The notes under the pieces were generated by a model. That model had not been told where the DNA came from, ran no database searches, and saw only the letters and a program-made list of their open reading frames with translations. 64,000 nucleotides of DNA from Bradyrhizobium lupini. GTDB taxonomy: Bacteria > Pseudomonadota > Alphaproteobacteria > Rhizobiales > Xanthobacteraceae. Positions within the stretch are counted from its first letter, which is position 1, and every line of letters begins with the position of its first letter. Where the stretch lies: contig NZ_CP162553.1 of the NCBI RefSeq assembly GCF_040939785.1, positions 1,550,001 through 1,614,000 on the forward strand, given 5' to 3'. This document shows, piece by piece, positions 24,789-33,728 of this stretch. The position numbers were made by a program, and so were the translations under genes.

Positions 24789-26255
24789 CTAGGGCGCGAC
24801 GAAATTGTCGGTGGCGCTGGCGACTTCGCCGAGGCCGATATCGGTGACGTGAAAGTGAACCGGGATGGACTTTTCCGGATTGCCCTCCACCGAAGCGGTC
24901 ACGAGCAGCCGCAGCTCGCTGGTGGAGTCGCGCGGAACCACGATCATCGGCCGGTCCGGCGTCACAGAATCGATTCCGATGACATGGATTGTCGCATTGA
25001 CCGGGCCGCTCGCGTCGATCGCGATGACCCGGTCGTAACCGCTCTTGTTGAGCAGCCGCACCGTGTAGGCATTGCGGATCGAGCCGTCGCTGAGCCTGAC
25101 CGCGACCGGGTTGCGGTCGTGCAGCACGTTGACGTCGAGCAGGCTGCGAGTCGCCAGCGTATAGATCATGATGCCGCCGACCGCCGCGATGATCGCGCTG
25201 TAGGAGACGGTGCGGGCCCGGACGATGCGGTAGATCGGCGCCTTGCCTTCCTGGCGGCGCTGGATGTTGACGTCGTTGTCATAGCCGATCAGCCGCTTCG
25301 GCCGGCCGATTTTCGTCATCACATTGTCGCAGGCATCAATGCAGAGCCCGCACTGGATGCATTCCATCTGCGGTCCGTTGCGGATGTCGATGCCGGTCGG
25401 GCAGACTGCCACGCACTGGTAGCAATCGACGCAATCACCAACCTGCTGCCCGAGCGCGCGCAGCTCGGCCGCCTTCTTCACCGACGTACGCTTCTCGCCG
25501 CGGTCGTAGCGGTAGGTGACGTTGAGCGCCCATTCATCGGTCAGCGCCGCCTGGATGCGCGGCCACGGGCACATATAGGTGCAGACCTGCTCGCGCATGT
25601 AGCCGGCGAGCAGATAGGTCGTCGCGGTGAGAATGCCGATCCAGACATAGGCGAGCATCGGCGCCTGGAACGTGACGAGTTCCTTGACCAGCGTCGGTGC
25701 GTCGTTGAAATAGAGCACCCAGGCGCCGCCGGTCCACCACCCGATCAAGAGCCAGATCGAATGCTTGAGCACGATCTCGGAGATCCGCTCCAGCTTCATC
25801 GGGTCGGACGATTTGTCCTTCTTCATCCGCTCGCGCCGGTCACCCTCGATCAGACGCTCGACCGCATAGAACAGGTCGGTCCACACCGTCTGCGGACAGA
25901 GATAGCCGCACCAGATACGGCCGCCGACCGAGTTCATCAGGAATAGCGCCACCGCGGCGACGATGAGCAGGCCGGTGAAGTAGTAGACCTCCTGCGGCCA
26001 CAGCTCGATGAAGAAGAAATAGAAGCGACTGTTGGGAAGATCGATCAGCACCGCTTGGCTGGGAGCGCCGAGTCCGCGGTTCCAGCGCACGAACGGCAGG
26101 AAGTAGTAGACGCCGAGGCAGAAGGCCATCAGGCCCCATTTGATCCGGCGGAAGGTGCCGGAGGTGCTCTGGGGATAGACTTTCTTCTGGGCCACATAGA
26201 GCGGCCCGTTGTCATCGTCTAATGGGAGCTCTTTTGGGTTCGCGGTCCTGTTCAT
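24789..26255 (-). CDS. fixG: Iron-sulfur protein FixG/CcoG
   Basis: Inner-membrane polyferredoxin of 488 residues, thought to reduce copper or otherwise act as an electron donor during cbb3 oxidase maturation. There are about five membrane segments (FCLGVYYFLPFVRWNRG, VYYFTGLLIVAAVALFL and others), the GGRIWCGYLCPQTVW motif, and two 4Fe-4S cysteine clusters around CVDCYQCVAVCPTGID and MECIQCGLCIDACDNV, followed by an Ig-like C-terminal domain. It is the first gene of fixGHIS, preceded by a FixK2 box 63 bp upstream. The ATG at 26255 gives a full-length protein. Confidence 0.95.
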   Translation of the reverse strand: MNRTANPKELPLDDDNGPLYVAQKKVYPQSTSGTFRRIKWGLMAFCLGVYYFLPFVRWNRGLGAPSQAVLIDLPNSRFYFFFIELWPQEVYYFTGLLIVAAVALFLMNSVGGRIWCGYLCPQTVWTDLFYAVERLIEGDRRERMKKDKSSDPMKLERISEIVLKHSIWLLIGWWTGGAWVLYFNDAPTLVKELVTFQAPMLAYVWIGILTATTYLLAGYMREQVCTYMCPWPRIQAALTDEWALNVTYRYDRGEKRTSVKKAAELRALGQQVGDCVDCYQCVAVCPTGIDIRNGPQMECIQCGLCIDACDNVMTKIGRPKRLIGYDNDVNIQRRQEGKAPIYRIVRARTVSYSAIIAAVGGIMIYTLATRSLLDVNVLHDRNPVAVRLSDGSIRNAYTVRLLNKSGYDRVIAIDASGPVNATIHVIGIDSVTPDRPMIVVPRDSTSELRLLVTASVEGNPEKSIPVHFHVTDIGLGEVASATDNFVAP

Positions 26256-26311
26256 CGCCTGCAGCTTTTCGAGAGGTGCGATAAAACCTAGACCCGACGC
26301 CGCCGCGTCAG

Positions 26312-26325
26312 TTGATCCAGCGCAA
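26312..26325 (-). promoter_or_regulatory. FixK2 box upstream of fixGHIS
   Basis: TTGA-TCCAGC-GCAA matches the FixK2 consensus TTG(A/C)-N6-(T/G)CAA. Its centre (26318.5) is 63 bp upstream of the fixG ATG. A class II promoter with the box at about -41.5 would start near 26277 and give a 5' leader of about 20 bases. The box abuts the hairpin at 26323-26355. Confidence 0.75.
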
Positions 26326-26355
26326 GCGGGGGCTTTTTTTGTTCGCCCCCGCTTG
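26323..26355. terminator. Strong inverted repeat between fixP and fixG
   Basis: CAAGCGGGGGC (26323-26333) and GCCCCCGCTTG (26345-26355) form a perfect 11-bp stem. The loop contains a run of seven Ts on the plus strand. Read on the minus strand it lies just after the fixG promoter region and before nothing coding. It sits 12 bp downstream of fixG's FixK2 box, beyond the stop of the next operon's fixP only in the opposite sense. It could insulate the two operons, but there is no T-run after the stem, so intrinsic termination is uncertain. Confidence 0.4.
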
Positions 26356-26366
26356 TCCCGGATTGG

Positions 26367-27242
26367 CTATTTTCCGCCGCCCAGCGAGTGGACGTAAACT
26401 GCCATCGCCTTGATGGTGGCGGGATCGAGCCGCCCTTCCCAGGCCGGCATCACGCCCGCGCGGCCCTGGCTGATGGTCTCGATCAGCGTCGCCTCGTCCG
26501 AACCATAGAGCCAGATCTTATCGGTCAGGTTGGGGGCACCCATCTCCGGGTTGCCCTTGCCGCCGTCGCCATGGCAGGCGACGCAATTCTCCGCGAAGAT
26601 CTTCTCGCCCTTGGCCGCGTCATAGCCCTTGCGGGTCGGAAGGCCCGACAGTGCCCGGACATAGTTGGCGGCCGTGACGATCTCATCCGGCTTCAGCACG
26701 CCGTCCTTGCCGAATGCGAGCATCTGGCCTTCATGCGTCTTGGCGTGGCCGGAACGTGCGCCGAACTGGATGGTCTGCATGATCTGGTCGAGCGAACCGC
26801 CCCACAGCCAGTCGTCGTCGTTCAGATTCGGATAGCCCTTGGCACCCGCGCCGCCTGAGCCGTGACATGGCGCGCAATTGTCGCCGAACACGGTCTTGCC
26901 CTTGGCGCGCGCGAGCGCCAGCAGCGCCAGGTCCTTCTCGATGTCGGCGAGCGAGGCCGCGCCCAGCGCAACCATCTTGGCTCCGCGGATCTTCTCGAGA
27001 TTGGCGAGCTCGACCGCGACATCGGCGCGTGTCGAGTAGCCGAACAGGCCCGTGGTATTGCTGGAGATCAGCGGCCAGGCCGGATACACGATCCAGTAGC
27101 CGATCGACCAGACGATGGTGAGGTAGAAGCTGATCACCCACCAGCGCGGCAGCGGCGTGTTGAGCTCCTTGATGCCGTCCCATTCATGTCCGGTCGTGGA
27201 CTTGCCGGTGACGGAATCGATGTCGCTATGATGATCGGTCAT
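26367..27242 (-). CDS. fixP: Cbb3 oxidase diheme cytochrome c subunit FixP/CcoP
   Basis: Membrane-anchored diheme cytochrome c subunit of the cbb3 terminal oxidase, 291 residues. One membrane helix (about 33-55, WWVISFYLTIVWSIGYWIVYPAW) anchors two cytochrome c domains with CAPCH at 123-127 and CVACH at 220-224. It takes electrons towards FixO and FixN. The gene follows fixQ by six bases, as the fourth cistron of fixNOQP. Confidence 0.96.
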   Translation of the reverse strand: MTDHHSDIDSVTGKSTTGHEWDGIKELNTPLPRWWVISFYLTIVWSIGYWIVYPAWPLISSNTTGLFGYSTRADVAVELANLEKIRGAKMVALGAASLADIEKDLALLALARAKGKTVFGDNCAPCHGSGGAGAKGYPNLNDDDWLWGGSLDQIMQTIQFGARSGHAKTHEGQMLAFGKDGVLKPDEIVTAANYVRALSGLPTRKGYDAAKGEKIFAENCVACHGDGGKGNPEMGAPNLTDKIWLYGSDEATLIETISQGRAGVMPAWEGRLDPATIKAMAVYVHSLGGGK

Positions 27243-27248
27243 GGTCTC

Positions 27249-27413
27249 TCACTCCTCCCGCAACGGCAGGTGTGCTGCTTCGTCGAACGCAGCCTTGTTA
27301 CGGGGCCATAATGCGTAGGCGATGATCGCGAGAAAGATCGCGACGAAGACCGGCGTCCAGATCGTGGTCACGAGACCGGACGCGAGATTGTCGAGTGTCA
27401 GGATGGCTTTCAT
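27249..27413 (-). CDS. fixQ: Cbb3 oxidase small subunit FixQ/CcoQ
   Basis: Small protein of 54 residues between fixO and fixP. Translated from the ATG at 27413 it begins MKAILTLDNLASG, has one membrane helix (about 15-36, ending ...AIIAYALWPRN) and finishes HLPLREE. Length, helix and the WPRNK motif after the helix match FixQ/CcoQ, which stabilises the oxidase core and FixP. It is separated by 13 bases from fixO and six from fixP. Confidence 0.95.
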   Translation of the reverse strand: MKAILTLDNLASGLVTTIWTPVFVAIFLAIIAYALWPRNKAAFDEAAHLPLREE

Positions 27414-27426
27414 CGTGGGTGCCTTC

Positions 27427-28161
27427 TCAGCGAAGATTGGCTTTCTCGTTGTAGATCTTGAAATCGACCAGCGTGCCGAGCATCTGGAGATAGGCGATCA
27501 GCGCGTCCATCTCGGTCGGCGTGCCGGCCTTGCCGTCGAAGTTGCGCACCACGGCCTTGGCGTAGCGCTTGGTGAAAGCGTCGGAGCCGGCATTGTCAGG
27601 ATCGGCCTGGGCCTTCATGTCGGCGCCCGCATTGGCGATCTGGTCGTCGGTGTAGGGCGTGCCGACGGTCCGCAGCGTGCGCATGTGGTCGGCGATCGTG
27701 TCCGGATCGATCTCGGTCTGGCTGAGGAACGGATAGCCTGGCATCACCGACTGCGGCACGATCGCGCGCGGATTGGCCAGATGGGTCACATGCCAGTCGT
27801 CGGAATATTTGGCGCCGACGCGGGCAAGGTCGGGACCGGTGCGCTTCGAGCCCCACTGGAACGGATGGTCGTACATGCTCTCGGCGGCCAACGAGAAATG
27901 TCCGTAGCGCTCGACGTCGTCGCGCAAGGGCCGGATCATCTGCGAATGGCAGAGATAGCAGCCCTCGCGGATGTAGACGTTGCGCCCGGCGAGCTCCAGC
28001 GGCGTATACGGCCTGATCCCGTCGACCGCCTCGATCGTGCTCTTGAGGTAGAACAGCGGGGTGATCTCGACGAGACCGCCGATCGCGATCACCAGCAGGA
28101 TGCCGACGATGAGGATGATCGAGTTCTTTTCGAAGATTTGGTGGCGTGTCCAGAACGACAT
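27427..28161 (-). CDS. fixO: Cbb3 oxidase monoheme cytochrome c subunit FixO/CcoO
   Basis: Cytochrome c subunit II of the cbb3 oxidase, 244 residues. An N-terminal anchor helix (about 15-35, [19 protein letters not shown]) precedes a single heme-binding motif CYLCH at 68-72. The conserved [16 protein letters not shown] and [15 protein letters not shown] context ([17 protein letters not shown]) and the distal Met region ([10 protein letters not shown]) are all present. It is ten bases after fixN. Confidence 0.96.
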   Translation of the reverse strand: MSFWTRHQIFEKNSIILIVGILLVIAIGGLVEITPLFYLKSTIEAVDGIRPYTPLELAGRNVYIREGCYLCHSQMIRPLRDDVERYGHFSLAAESMYDHPFQWGSKRTGPDLARVGAKYSDDWHVTHLANPRAIVPQSVMPGYPFLSQTEIDPDTIADHMRTLRTVGTPYTDDQIANAGADMKAQADPDNAGSDAFTKRYAKAVVRNFDGKAGTPTEMDALIAYLQMLGTLVDFKIYNEKANLR

Positions 28162-28171
28162 GGAAGACTCC

Positions 28172-29821
28172 TCATTCCGCCGGCTGAAGAGCGACGGGCA
28201 TCTGGACTTCCTGTTCGCCGACGCGAACCGTCATCCAGAGATTATAGGCCATGATCAGCGCGCCGATCAGGAACAGCCCGCCGCCGGCGGCGCGGATGAT
28301 GTAGAAGGGATGCATCGCCTCGACGGTCTCGATGAAGGAATATTCGAGGAAGCCGAGCGAGGTGTAGGCGCGCCACATCAGGCCCTGGAGGATGCCGGAC
28401 ACCCACATCGCCGAGATGTAGAGGACGATGCCAAGCGTCGCGATCCAGAAGTGCCAGTTGACGAGCTTGAGGCTGTAGAGGCCCTTCCGATTCCAGATCC
28501 AGGGCACGAGGCAGTAGAGCGCGCCGAAGGAGACGAAACCAACCCAGCCGAGCGCGCCGGAGTGCACGTGGCCGATGGTCCAGTCGGTGTAGTGGCTGAG
28601 CGAGTTGACCACCTTGATCGACATCATCGGGCCTTCGAAGGTCGACATGCCGTAGAAGGCGACGGAGACCACGAGCATGCGCAGCACGGGATCGGTGCGC
28701 AGCTTGTCCCAGGCGCCCGACAGCGTCATCAGGCCGTTGATCATGCCGCCCCAGGACGGCATCCACAGCATGATGGAGAAGGTCATGCCGAGCGTCTGGG
28801 TCCAGTCCGGCAGCGCCGTGTAGTGCAGATGGTGTGGGCCGGCCCAGATGTACAGGAAGATCAGCGCCCAGAAGTGGATGATCGAGAGACGGTAGGAATA
28901 GATCGGCCGCTCGGCCCGCTTCGGGATGAAGTAATACATGATGGCGAGGAAGCCGGCGGTCAGGAAGAAGCCGACCGCGTTGTGGCCGTACCACCACTGG
29001 AACATGGCATCCTGGATGCCGCCCCAGGCGATGTAGGATTTCGAGCCGAACACCGAGACCGGCAGCGCCGGGTTGTTGCCGAGATGCAAGACCGCGATCG
29101 TCACGATGAAGGCGAGATAGAACCAGTTCGCGACAAAGATGTGCGGCTCCTTGCGCTTGATGATCGTGGCAAGGAAGACCAGCAGATAGGTGACCCAGAC
29201 GATGGTCAGCCACAGATCGGCGTACCATTCCGGCTCGGCATATTCCTTCGACTGGGTGACGCCGAGCAGATAGCCGGTGCCGGCGATCAGGATGAAGAAG
29301 TTGTAGCCTACGACGACGAACCAGGGCGCGAGATCGCCTGCAAGGCGCACGCGGCAGCTCTTCTGGACGACGTAGAACGACGTCGCGATCAGGACGTTGC
29401 CGCCGAAGGCGAAGATCACTGCGGACGTGTGCAGCGGACGCAGGCGGCCGAAGCTGGTCCAGGGCAGATCGAAGTTCAGCGCCGGCCACGCCAGTTGCGA
29501 GGCGATGATGAGGCCGACGAGAAAGCCGGCAATGCCCCAGAACATCGCCATGACGGAGGAGAACTTGATCGGCCCCATGTTGTAGTTGGGCCGGCCGTTG
29601 ATCTCCGCAGGCGGCAGCGCCGCCGGTCGGTCGAGGTAACGGTTGATGATGCAGAAGACCGCGGCCAGGCTCGCCGCCGCGCTCAGCGCGGCATGGAAGG
29701 CGAAGGGCGCATCGAGCGCCTTGGCCGAGGCAATCACGCAGAGGAAGGCGGTGACCGCGAACACGACAGCCAGGCCGCTTTCACCTGACGTCATGGACTT
29801 GGAGATGGAGGGCTGGCTCAT
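28172..29821 (-). CDS. fixN: Cbb3 oxidase catalytic subunit FixN/CcoN
   Basis: Catalytic subunit I of the high-affinity cbb3-type cytochrome c oxidase, 549 residues with about 12 membrane segments. It binds heme b, heme b3 and CuB through the conserved histidines in [32 protein letters not shown] and [14 protein letters not shown]. It reduces oxygen at very low concentrations, enabling respiration in microoxic conditions such as nodules. ATG 29821 (MSQPSISKS) gives the expected length; the frame is open 12 codons further upstream. It is the first gene of fixNOQP, behind a near-perfect FixK2 box. Confidence 0.97.
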   Translation of the reverse strand: MSQPSISKSMTSGESGLAVVFAVTAFLCVIASAKALDAPFAFHAALSAAASLAAVFCIINRYLDRPAALPPAEINGRPNYNMGPIKFSSVMAMFWGIAGFLVGLIIASQLAWPALNFDLPWTSFGRLRPLHTSAVIFAFGGNVLIATSFYVVQKSCRVRLAGDLAPWFVVVGYNFFILIAGTGYLLGVTQSKEYAEPEWYADLWLTIVWVTYLLVFLATIIKRKEPHIFVANWFYLAFIVTIAVLHLGNNPALPVSVFGSKSYIAWGGIQDAMFQWWYGHNAVGFFLTAGFLAIMYYFIPKRAERPIYSYRLSIIHFWALIFLYIWAGPHHLHYTALPDWTQTLGMTFSIMLWMPSWGGMINGLMTLSGAWDKLRTDPVLRMLVVSVAFYGMSTFEGPMMSIKVVNSLSHYTDWTIGHVHSGALGWVGFVSFGALYCLVPWIWNRKGLYSLKLVNWHFWIATLGIVLYISAMWVSGILQGLMWRAYTSLGFLEYSFIETVEAMHPFYIIRAAGGGLFLIGALIMAYNLWMTVRVGEQEVQMPVALQPAE

Positions 29822-29875
29822 GCGGACTCTCTGAAAGAACACAGGGCCAGAAACCACATTCGCCCTCGCGGGGAA

Positions 29876-29889
29876 TTGATTGAAATCAA
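29876..29889 (-). promoter_or_regulatory. FixK2 box (anaerobox) upstream of fixNOQP
   Basis: TTGAT-TGAA-ATCAA is a symmetric match to the FixK/FNR half-sites. Its centre (29882.5) is 61 bp upstream of the fixN ATG. With the box at about -41.5, the transcription start would be near 29841. It is the expected site of FixK2 activation under low oxygen. Confidence 0.88.
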
Positions 29890-30029
29890 GCTATGTGGAT
29901 TTCTGTTAATGTGAGACCGATGTAGATCGCAGAGCGATATCAGTCGCTTGGGCACCGCAGAGCATAAACGGCAGCCCACCGCCTGCGTGACATGGCGGAG
30001 TCGAGAATTGCGAATCTGCAGCCGCCTCC

Positions 30030-30455
30030 TCAGTCGCGTGCCGTCGCCTTGAGCGCCGCGATGACGTCCTCGCGCGCGACGATTCCGATCAGCTTCTGCG
30101 CGCCGTCGAGCACGATGATGCTCCTGATGCGGTGCTCGACCATGATCTGGAGCACGCGCGTCAGCCGCGTGTCGGGGCTGACATAGATAAAGTCGGGCGT
30201 CATGACGTCGCCGATTTTGCGGGTCATCAGGTCGTGGTAGCGCGGCAGCATCTGGCTCGGCGTGAAGGCGAAGCACTTCAGGATGTCGAACTTGGTGACG
30301 ATGCCGACGACCTGTCCGTCGTCCTCGACCGGATAGGAATTGAAATCATCGCGCTCGAACATCTCGCTCAGCGCGAGCAGGTCGAGGTCGCGCCTCACTG
30401 TCCTGACGTCCTGCGTCATGTAGCTTTCGACGGTCTGTTCAAGGAATCTGTACAC
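30030..30455 (-). CDS. CBS-domain pair protein
   Basis: Stand-alone tandem CBS protein of 141 residues. CBS 1 (about 10-65: ESYMTQDVRTVRRDLDLLAL, SYPVEDDGQVVGIVTKFDIL) and CBS 2 (about 80-138: IGDVMTPDFIYVSPDTRLTR, SIIVLDGAQKLIGIVAREDVI) would form a nucleotide-sensing Bateman module. GTG at 30455 is the likely start, seven bases after AGAGGA. It follows a universal stress protein gene by 38 bases on the same strand, and immediately precedes the fixNOQP promoter region. The ligand and partner are unknown; regulation of a neighbour in response to energy charge is speculation. Confidence 0.85.
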   Translation of the reverse strand: MYRFLEQTVESYMTQDVRTVRRDLDLLALSEMFERDDFNSYPVEDDGQVVGIVTKFDILKCFAFTPSQMLPRYHDLMTRKIGDVMTPDFIYVSPDTRLTRVLQIMVEHRIRSIIVLDGAQKLIGIVAREDVIAALKATARD

Positions 30456-30493
30456 GGCGCGTCCTCTTTGATTGGTCTTGTATCGCTCCAGCG

Positions 30494-31327
30494 TCAGTGC
30501 GACAGCAGCACGCAGCGGGCAGATTGAGTGACCAGATATTGGGTGACGCCGCCGAGGATCAGTTCGCGGAAGCGCGAATGACCGTAGGCACCGGCGACGA
30601 TCATGCTGGCGCCGACGTCGCCGGCAATTTTCTCCAGTTGCCCGGCGACGGTTTCGTTCCGGGCCGCTTCGGAAACGCGCGTGATCGCGGTCACGCCGTG
30701 GCGGGCAAGCCACGCCGTCACGTCGGTCGCGCCAGCGACCGCGGCAGTGCGGTCGTCGTCACCTTCGGGAATTGCGAGGACGGTGACATCCCTGGCCTTG
30801 CGCAGTAATGGCAGCGCATCGGCGAGCGCCCGCCGCGCTTCCGGCGTATCCTTCCACGCCACCAGGACGCTGCGCAGATCGAGCCAGTTGACCCCGTCAG
30901 GCACGACCAGGATCGGTCGGCCGGCTTGCATCACCAGATCCTTTGGGCTCGCGAGCGCGAAGGCGTCGGAGAAGGCCGGGCTCTGCCCGCCGGCGACGAC
31001 GATGTCGGCGCAACGTGCCTGAGCGAACGTAAGGCGCGCCGGGAAATCCATGGCGCTGCGCCATTCCACATGCCCGCCGCGATTCCTGATCGCGGCGCGG
31101 AATTGCGCCTCGAGCCTGCTCAGGCGTCGCTTGACCGAGGCTTCTCCCTCATCGATCAGTCCCTGCGCTGCGGCGCCATCGCTGTAGTAGAGCGGCGGGG
31201 CGAACTGCGCCGCAGCAACGCCGATGATCGACGCCTCAAATCGTTCGGCAAGCTCGCCCGCGACCTGAAGCCGCGCCTCGTTGGGCTGATCGAGCGCCAG
31301 GCTGACCATCACGGTCGCGTATGTCAT
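30494..31327 (-). CDS. Universal stress protein, tandem-domain
   Basis: Universal stress protein of 277 residues, about twice a single Usp domain. The first half is degenerate (MTYATVMVSLALDQPNEARL..., ending at VMQAGRPILVVPDG). The second half has the ATP-binding signature G-2X-G-9X-G near VAGAYGHSRFRELILGGVTQYLV. Such proteins are often induced under low oxygen in bacteria with cbb3 oxidases, and it is placed beside fixNOQP. No complete FixK2 box precedes it; a half-site at 31387-31400 was rejected. Gene order suggests an operon with the downstream CBS protein gene. Confidence 0.85.
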   Translation of the reverse strand: MTYATVMVSLALDQPNEARLQVAGELAERFEASIIGVAAAQFAPPLYYSDGAAAQGLIDEGEASVKRRLSRLEAQFRAAIRNRGGHVEWRSAMDFPARLTFAQARCADIVVAGGQSPAFSDAFALASPKDLVMQAGRPILVVPDGVNWLDLRSVLVAWKDTPEARRALADALPLLRKARDVTVLAIPEGDDDRTAAVAGATDVTAWLARHGVTAITRVSEAARNETVAGQLEKIAGDVGASMIVAGAYGHSRFRELILGGVTQYLVTQSARCVLLSH

Positions 31328-31532
31328 CGGAGTCTCCGGGGCAATGAGCTTTGATCCGATCGTAAGCCCACCGCCGCCGGGGCAGGATGAGATAGATCAA
31401 AACCTTGGATCACCGCGCCGGCCGGAAATCTGCCGATGGTATAAGACATCGGAACTTGCCTCTGGCCCCTCCTTGGGTACATTGCCAACGGTAACGCTGT
31501 GCGGTTCCCCGCATCAGAATGGGAGTGATCGT

Positions 31533-33048
31533 TTGGCGCCGACCCGCGTGATTCATCCGCAAGATGACGGCCGGGGCGAACATTTCCGCGTTCGAATCGA
31601 AGGATTTGGCGTCGGGACCTGGGACCTCGATCTCAAGACACTGGAGTTGGAGTGGTCGGAGACGGCCAGGATCCTGTTCGGAATCGAATCTGGCCAATCG
31701 GTGAGTTACGCGCTGTTCCTGTCCCGGCTGGAGCCGAACGACCGCGAGCGGATCGAGTGCGATCCGACACGTCTCCGAACGGGGCGGCAGCTTCGACGTG
31801 TCGTTCAGGGTCGCGGGGGCGTTGGGCAGAGCGCAGTGGATCCGTGCGCGCGCGGGGCTGATTCGGGACGACGCCGGCGCCGCCCGACATCTCAGCGGCA
31901 TCTTTCTTGACGTCGATGAAGAGAAGCAGGTCGAGGAAACCCTGCGCACGCGCGAGAGTCACCTCCGCTCGATCCTCCAGACGATTCCAGACGCCATGAT
32001 CGTCATCGACGGCCACGGCGTCATCCAGCTCTTCAGCGCGGCGGCCGAGCGCCTGTTCGGCTGGGTCGAGTCGGAGGCGATCGGCCAGAACGTCCGCATC
32101 CTGATGCCGGAGCCCGACAGCTCACGTCACGACGGCTACATCGCGCGCTACCGGACCACCAGCGACCCACACATCATCGGCATCGGCCGCATCGTGACCG
32201 GCAAGCGCCGCGACGGCACGACCTTTCCGATGCACCTGTCGATCGGCGAGATGCAGTCGGGCGGCGAGCCCTATTTCACCGGTTTCGTCCGCGATCTGAC
32301 CGAGCATCAGAAAACCCAGGCGCGGCTCCAGGAACTGCAGTCCGAACTTGTCCACGTCTCGCGGCTGAGCGCGATGGGCGAAATGGCGTCCGCGCTCGCT
32401 CACGAGCTCAACCAGCCGCTGGCAGCGATCAGCAACTACATGAAGGGGTCGCGGCGGCTCCTCGCCGGAAGCCAGGATCCGAATACGCCGAAGATCGAGA
32501 GCGCGCTGGACCGCGCCGCCGAGCAGGCGCTGCGCGCCGGCCAGATCATCCGCCGCTTGCGCGACTTCGTCTCCCGCGGCGAATCGGAGAAAAGGGTCGA
32601 GAGCCTGTCCAAGCTGATCGAGGAGGCCGGCGCGCTCGGGCTCGCCGGCGCGCGCGAGCAGGACGTGCAGCTTCGGTTCAGCCTCAATCCAAATGCCGAT
32701 CTCGTGCTCGCCGACCGGGTGCAAATCCAGCAGGTGCTGGTCAACCTCTTCCGCAACGCGCTGGAAGCGATGGCGAAGTCGCCACGGCGCGAGCTCGTCG
32801 TCACCAACACCCGCGCCGCCGACGACATGATCGAGATCGAGGTCTCCGACTCCGGCTCCGGCTTCCAGGACGACGTCATGCCAAACCTGTTTCAGACTTT
32901 CTTCACCACCAAAGACACCGGCATGGGCGTGGGACTTTCCATCAGCCGCTCGATCATCGAGGCTCACGGCGGCCGGATGTGGGCCGAGAGCAACGCATCG
33001 GGTGGGGCGACATTCCGCTTCACCTTGCCGGCAGCCGACGAGAACTGA
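31533..33048 (+). pseudogene. fixL: Oxygen-sensor histidine kinase FixL, frameshifted
   Basis: Heme-PAS sensor kinase of the FixLJ oxygen-control system. The first 75 or so residues are encoded from TTG 31533 (LAPTRVIHPQDDGRGEHF...), preceded by GGGAG. After ...PNDRERIEC (about 31760) the frame breaks. The rest, from about 31763 to the stop at 33048, continues in another frame. Restoring two bases (GC or CG in a GCGC context at 31760-31761) yields 505 residues. PAS-A, the heme PAS domain (proximal His in SSRHDGYIARY, Arg in IIGIGR), the kinase His in ALAHELNQPLA and the ATPase domain are all otherwise intact. A GTG at 31798 could start a shorter protein that keeps the heme domain. Sequencing error is a serious alternative to a real mutation. 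Confidence 0.9.
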
Positions 33049-33051
33049 TCC

Positions 33052-33669
33052 ATGACGACCAAGGGAACCATCTACGTCATTGACGACGACGAGGCGATGC
33101 GGGATTCGCTGAACTTCCTGCTGGATTCAGCCGGCTTCGGCGTCACACTGTTCGACAACGCGCAGAGTTTTCTCGATGCCCTGCCCGGCCTCGCCTTCGG
33201 CTGCGTCGTCTCCGACGTGCGGATGCCCGGCATCGATGGGATCGAGCTTCTGAAGCGCCTGAAGGCGCAGCGCAGCCGGTTTCCGATCCTGATCATGACC
33301 GGTCATGGCGACGTGCCGCTCGCGGTCGAGGCGATGAAGCTCGGTGCGATGGATTTCCTGGAAAAGCCGTTCGAGGATGACCGCCTCGTCGCCATGATCG
33401 AATCCGCGATCCGCGAGGGCGAGCCGGCCGCCAGGAACGAGGCCATGGGCCAGGACGTCGCCGCTCGCGTCGCGTCCCTGAGCCCCAGAGAACGACAGGT
33501 CATGGAGGGGCTGATCGCGGGCCTCTCCAACAAGCTGATCGCTCGCGAGTACGACATCAGCCCGCGCACCATCGAGGTCTACCGGGCCAACGTAATGACC
33601 AAGATGCAGGCCAACAGCCTGTCGGAGCTGGTCCGGCTAGCGATGCGCGCCGGAATGCTCAATGATTGA
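33052..33669 (+). CDS. fixJ: Two-component response regulator FixJ
   Basis: FixJ of 205 residues. The receiver domain (1-125) has phospho-acceptor Asp55 (CVVSDVRMPGIDG), conserved Thr (LIMTGHGD) and Lys (LEKPFEDD). A linker precedes the LuxR-type HTH (about 140-200: SLSPRERQVMEGLIAGLSNKL, ISPRTIEVYRANVMTKM). Phosphorylated by FixL at low oxygen, it activates fixK2. It starts four bases after fixL, so translation is probably coupled. Confidence 0.96.
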   Translation: MTTKGTIYVIDDDEAMRDSLNFLLDSAGFGVTLFDNAQSFLDALPGLAFGCVVSDVRMPGIDGIELLKRLKAQRSRFPILIMTGHGDVPLAVEAMKLGAMDFLEKPFEDDRLVAMIESAIREGEPAARNEAMGQDVAARVASLSPRERQVMEGLIAGLSNKLIAREYDISPRTIEVYRANVMTKMQANSLSELVRLAMRAGMLND

Positions 33670-33681
33670 AGTCAACAGGAG

Positions 33682-33695
33682 TTGAGGCAAGTCAA
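33682..33695 (+). promoter_or_regulatory. Candidate FixK2 box upstream of the single-domain response regulator
   Basis: TTGA-GGCAAG-TCAA fits the core consensus TTG(A/C)-N6-(T/G)CAA. It lies just after the fixJ stop. At -41.5 spacing, the transcription start would fall near 33730, which would favour the ATG at 33765 rather than 33729 as the start of the downstream gene. It could place that gene under FixK2 control, closing a loop. Confidence 0.5.
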
Positions 33696-33728
33696 AACCC
33701 TCCGCTCGCCCTGTGCTACCAGATCGGA

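Noticed and set aside
28061..29788. 575-codon plus-strand open frame antisense to fixN
   Set aside because: fixN is certain. The antisense product is a highly charged low-complexity sequence without any family signature.
31387..31400. Possible FixK2 box upstream of the universal stress protein gene (TTGATCTATCTCAT on the minus strand)
   Set aside because: Only the first half-site fits; the second half is CTCAT instead of TCAA or GCAA.
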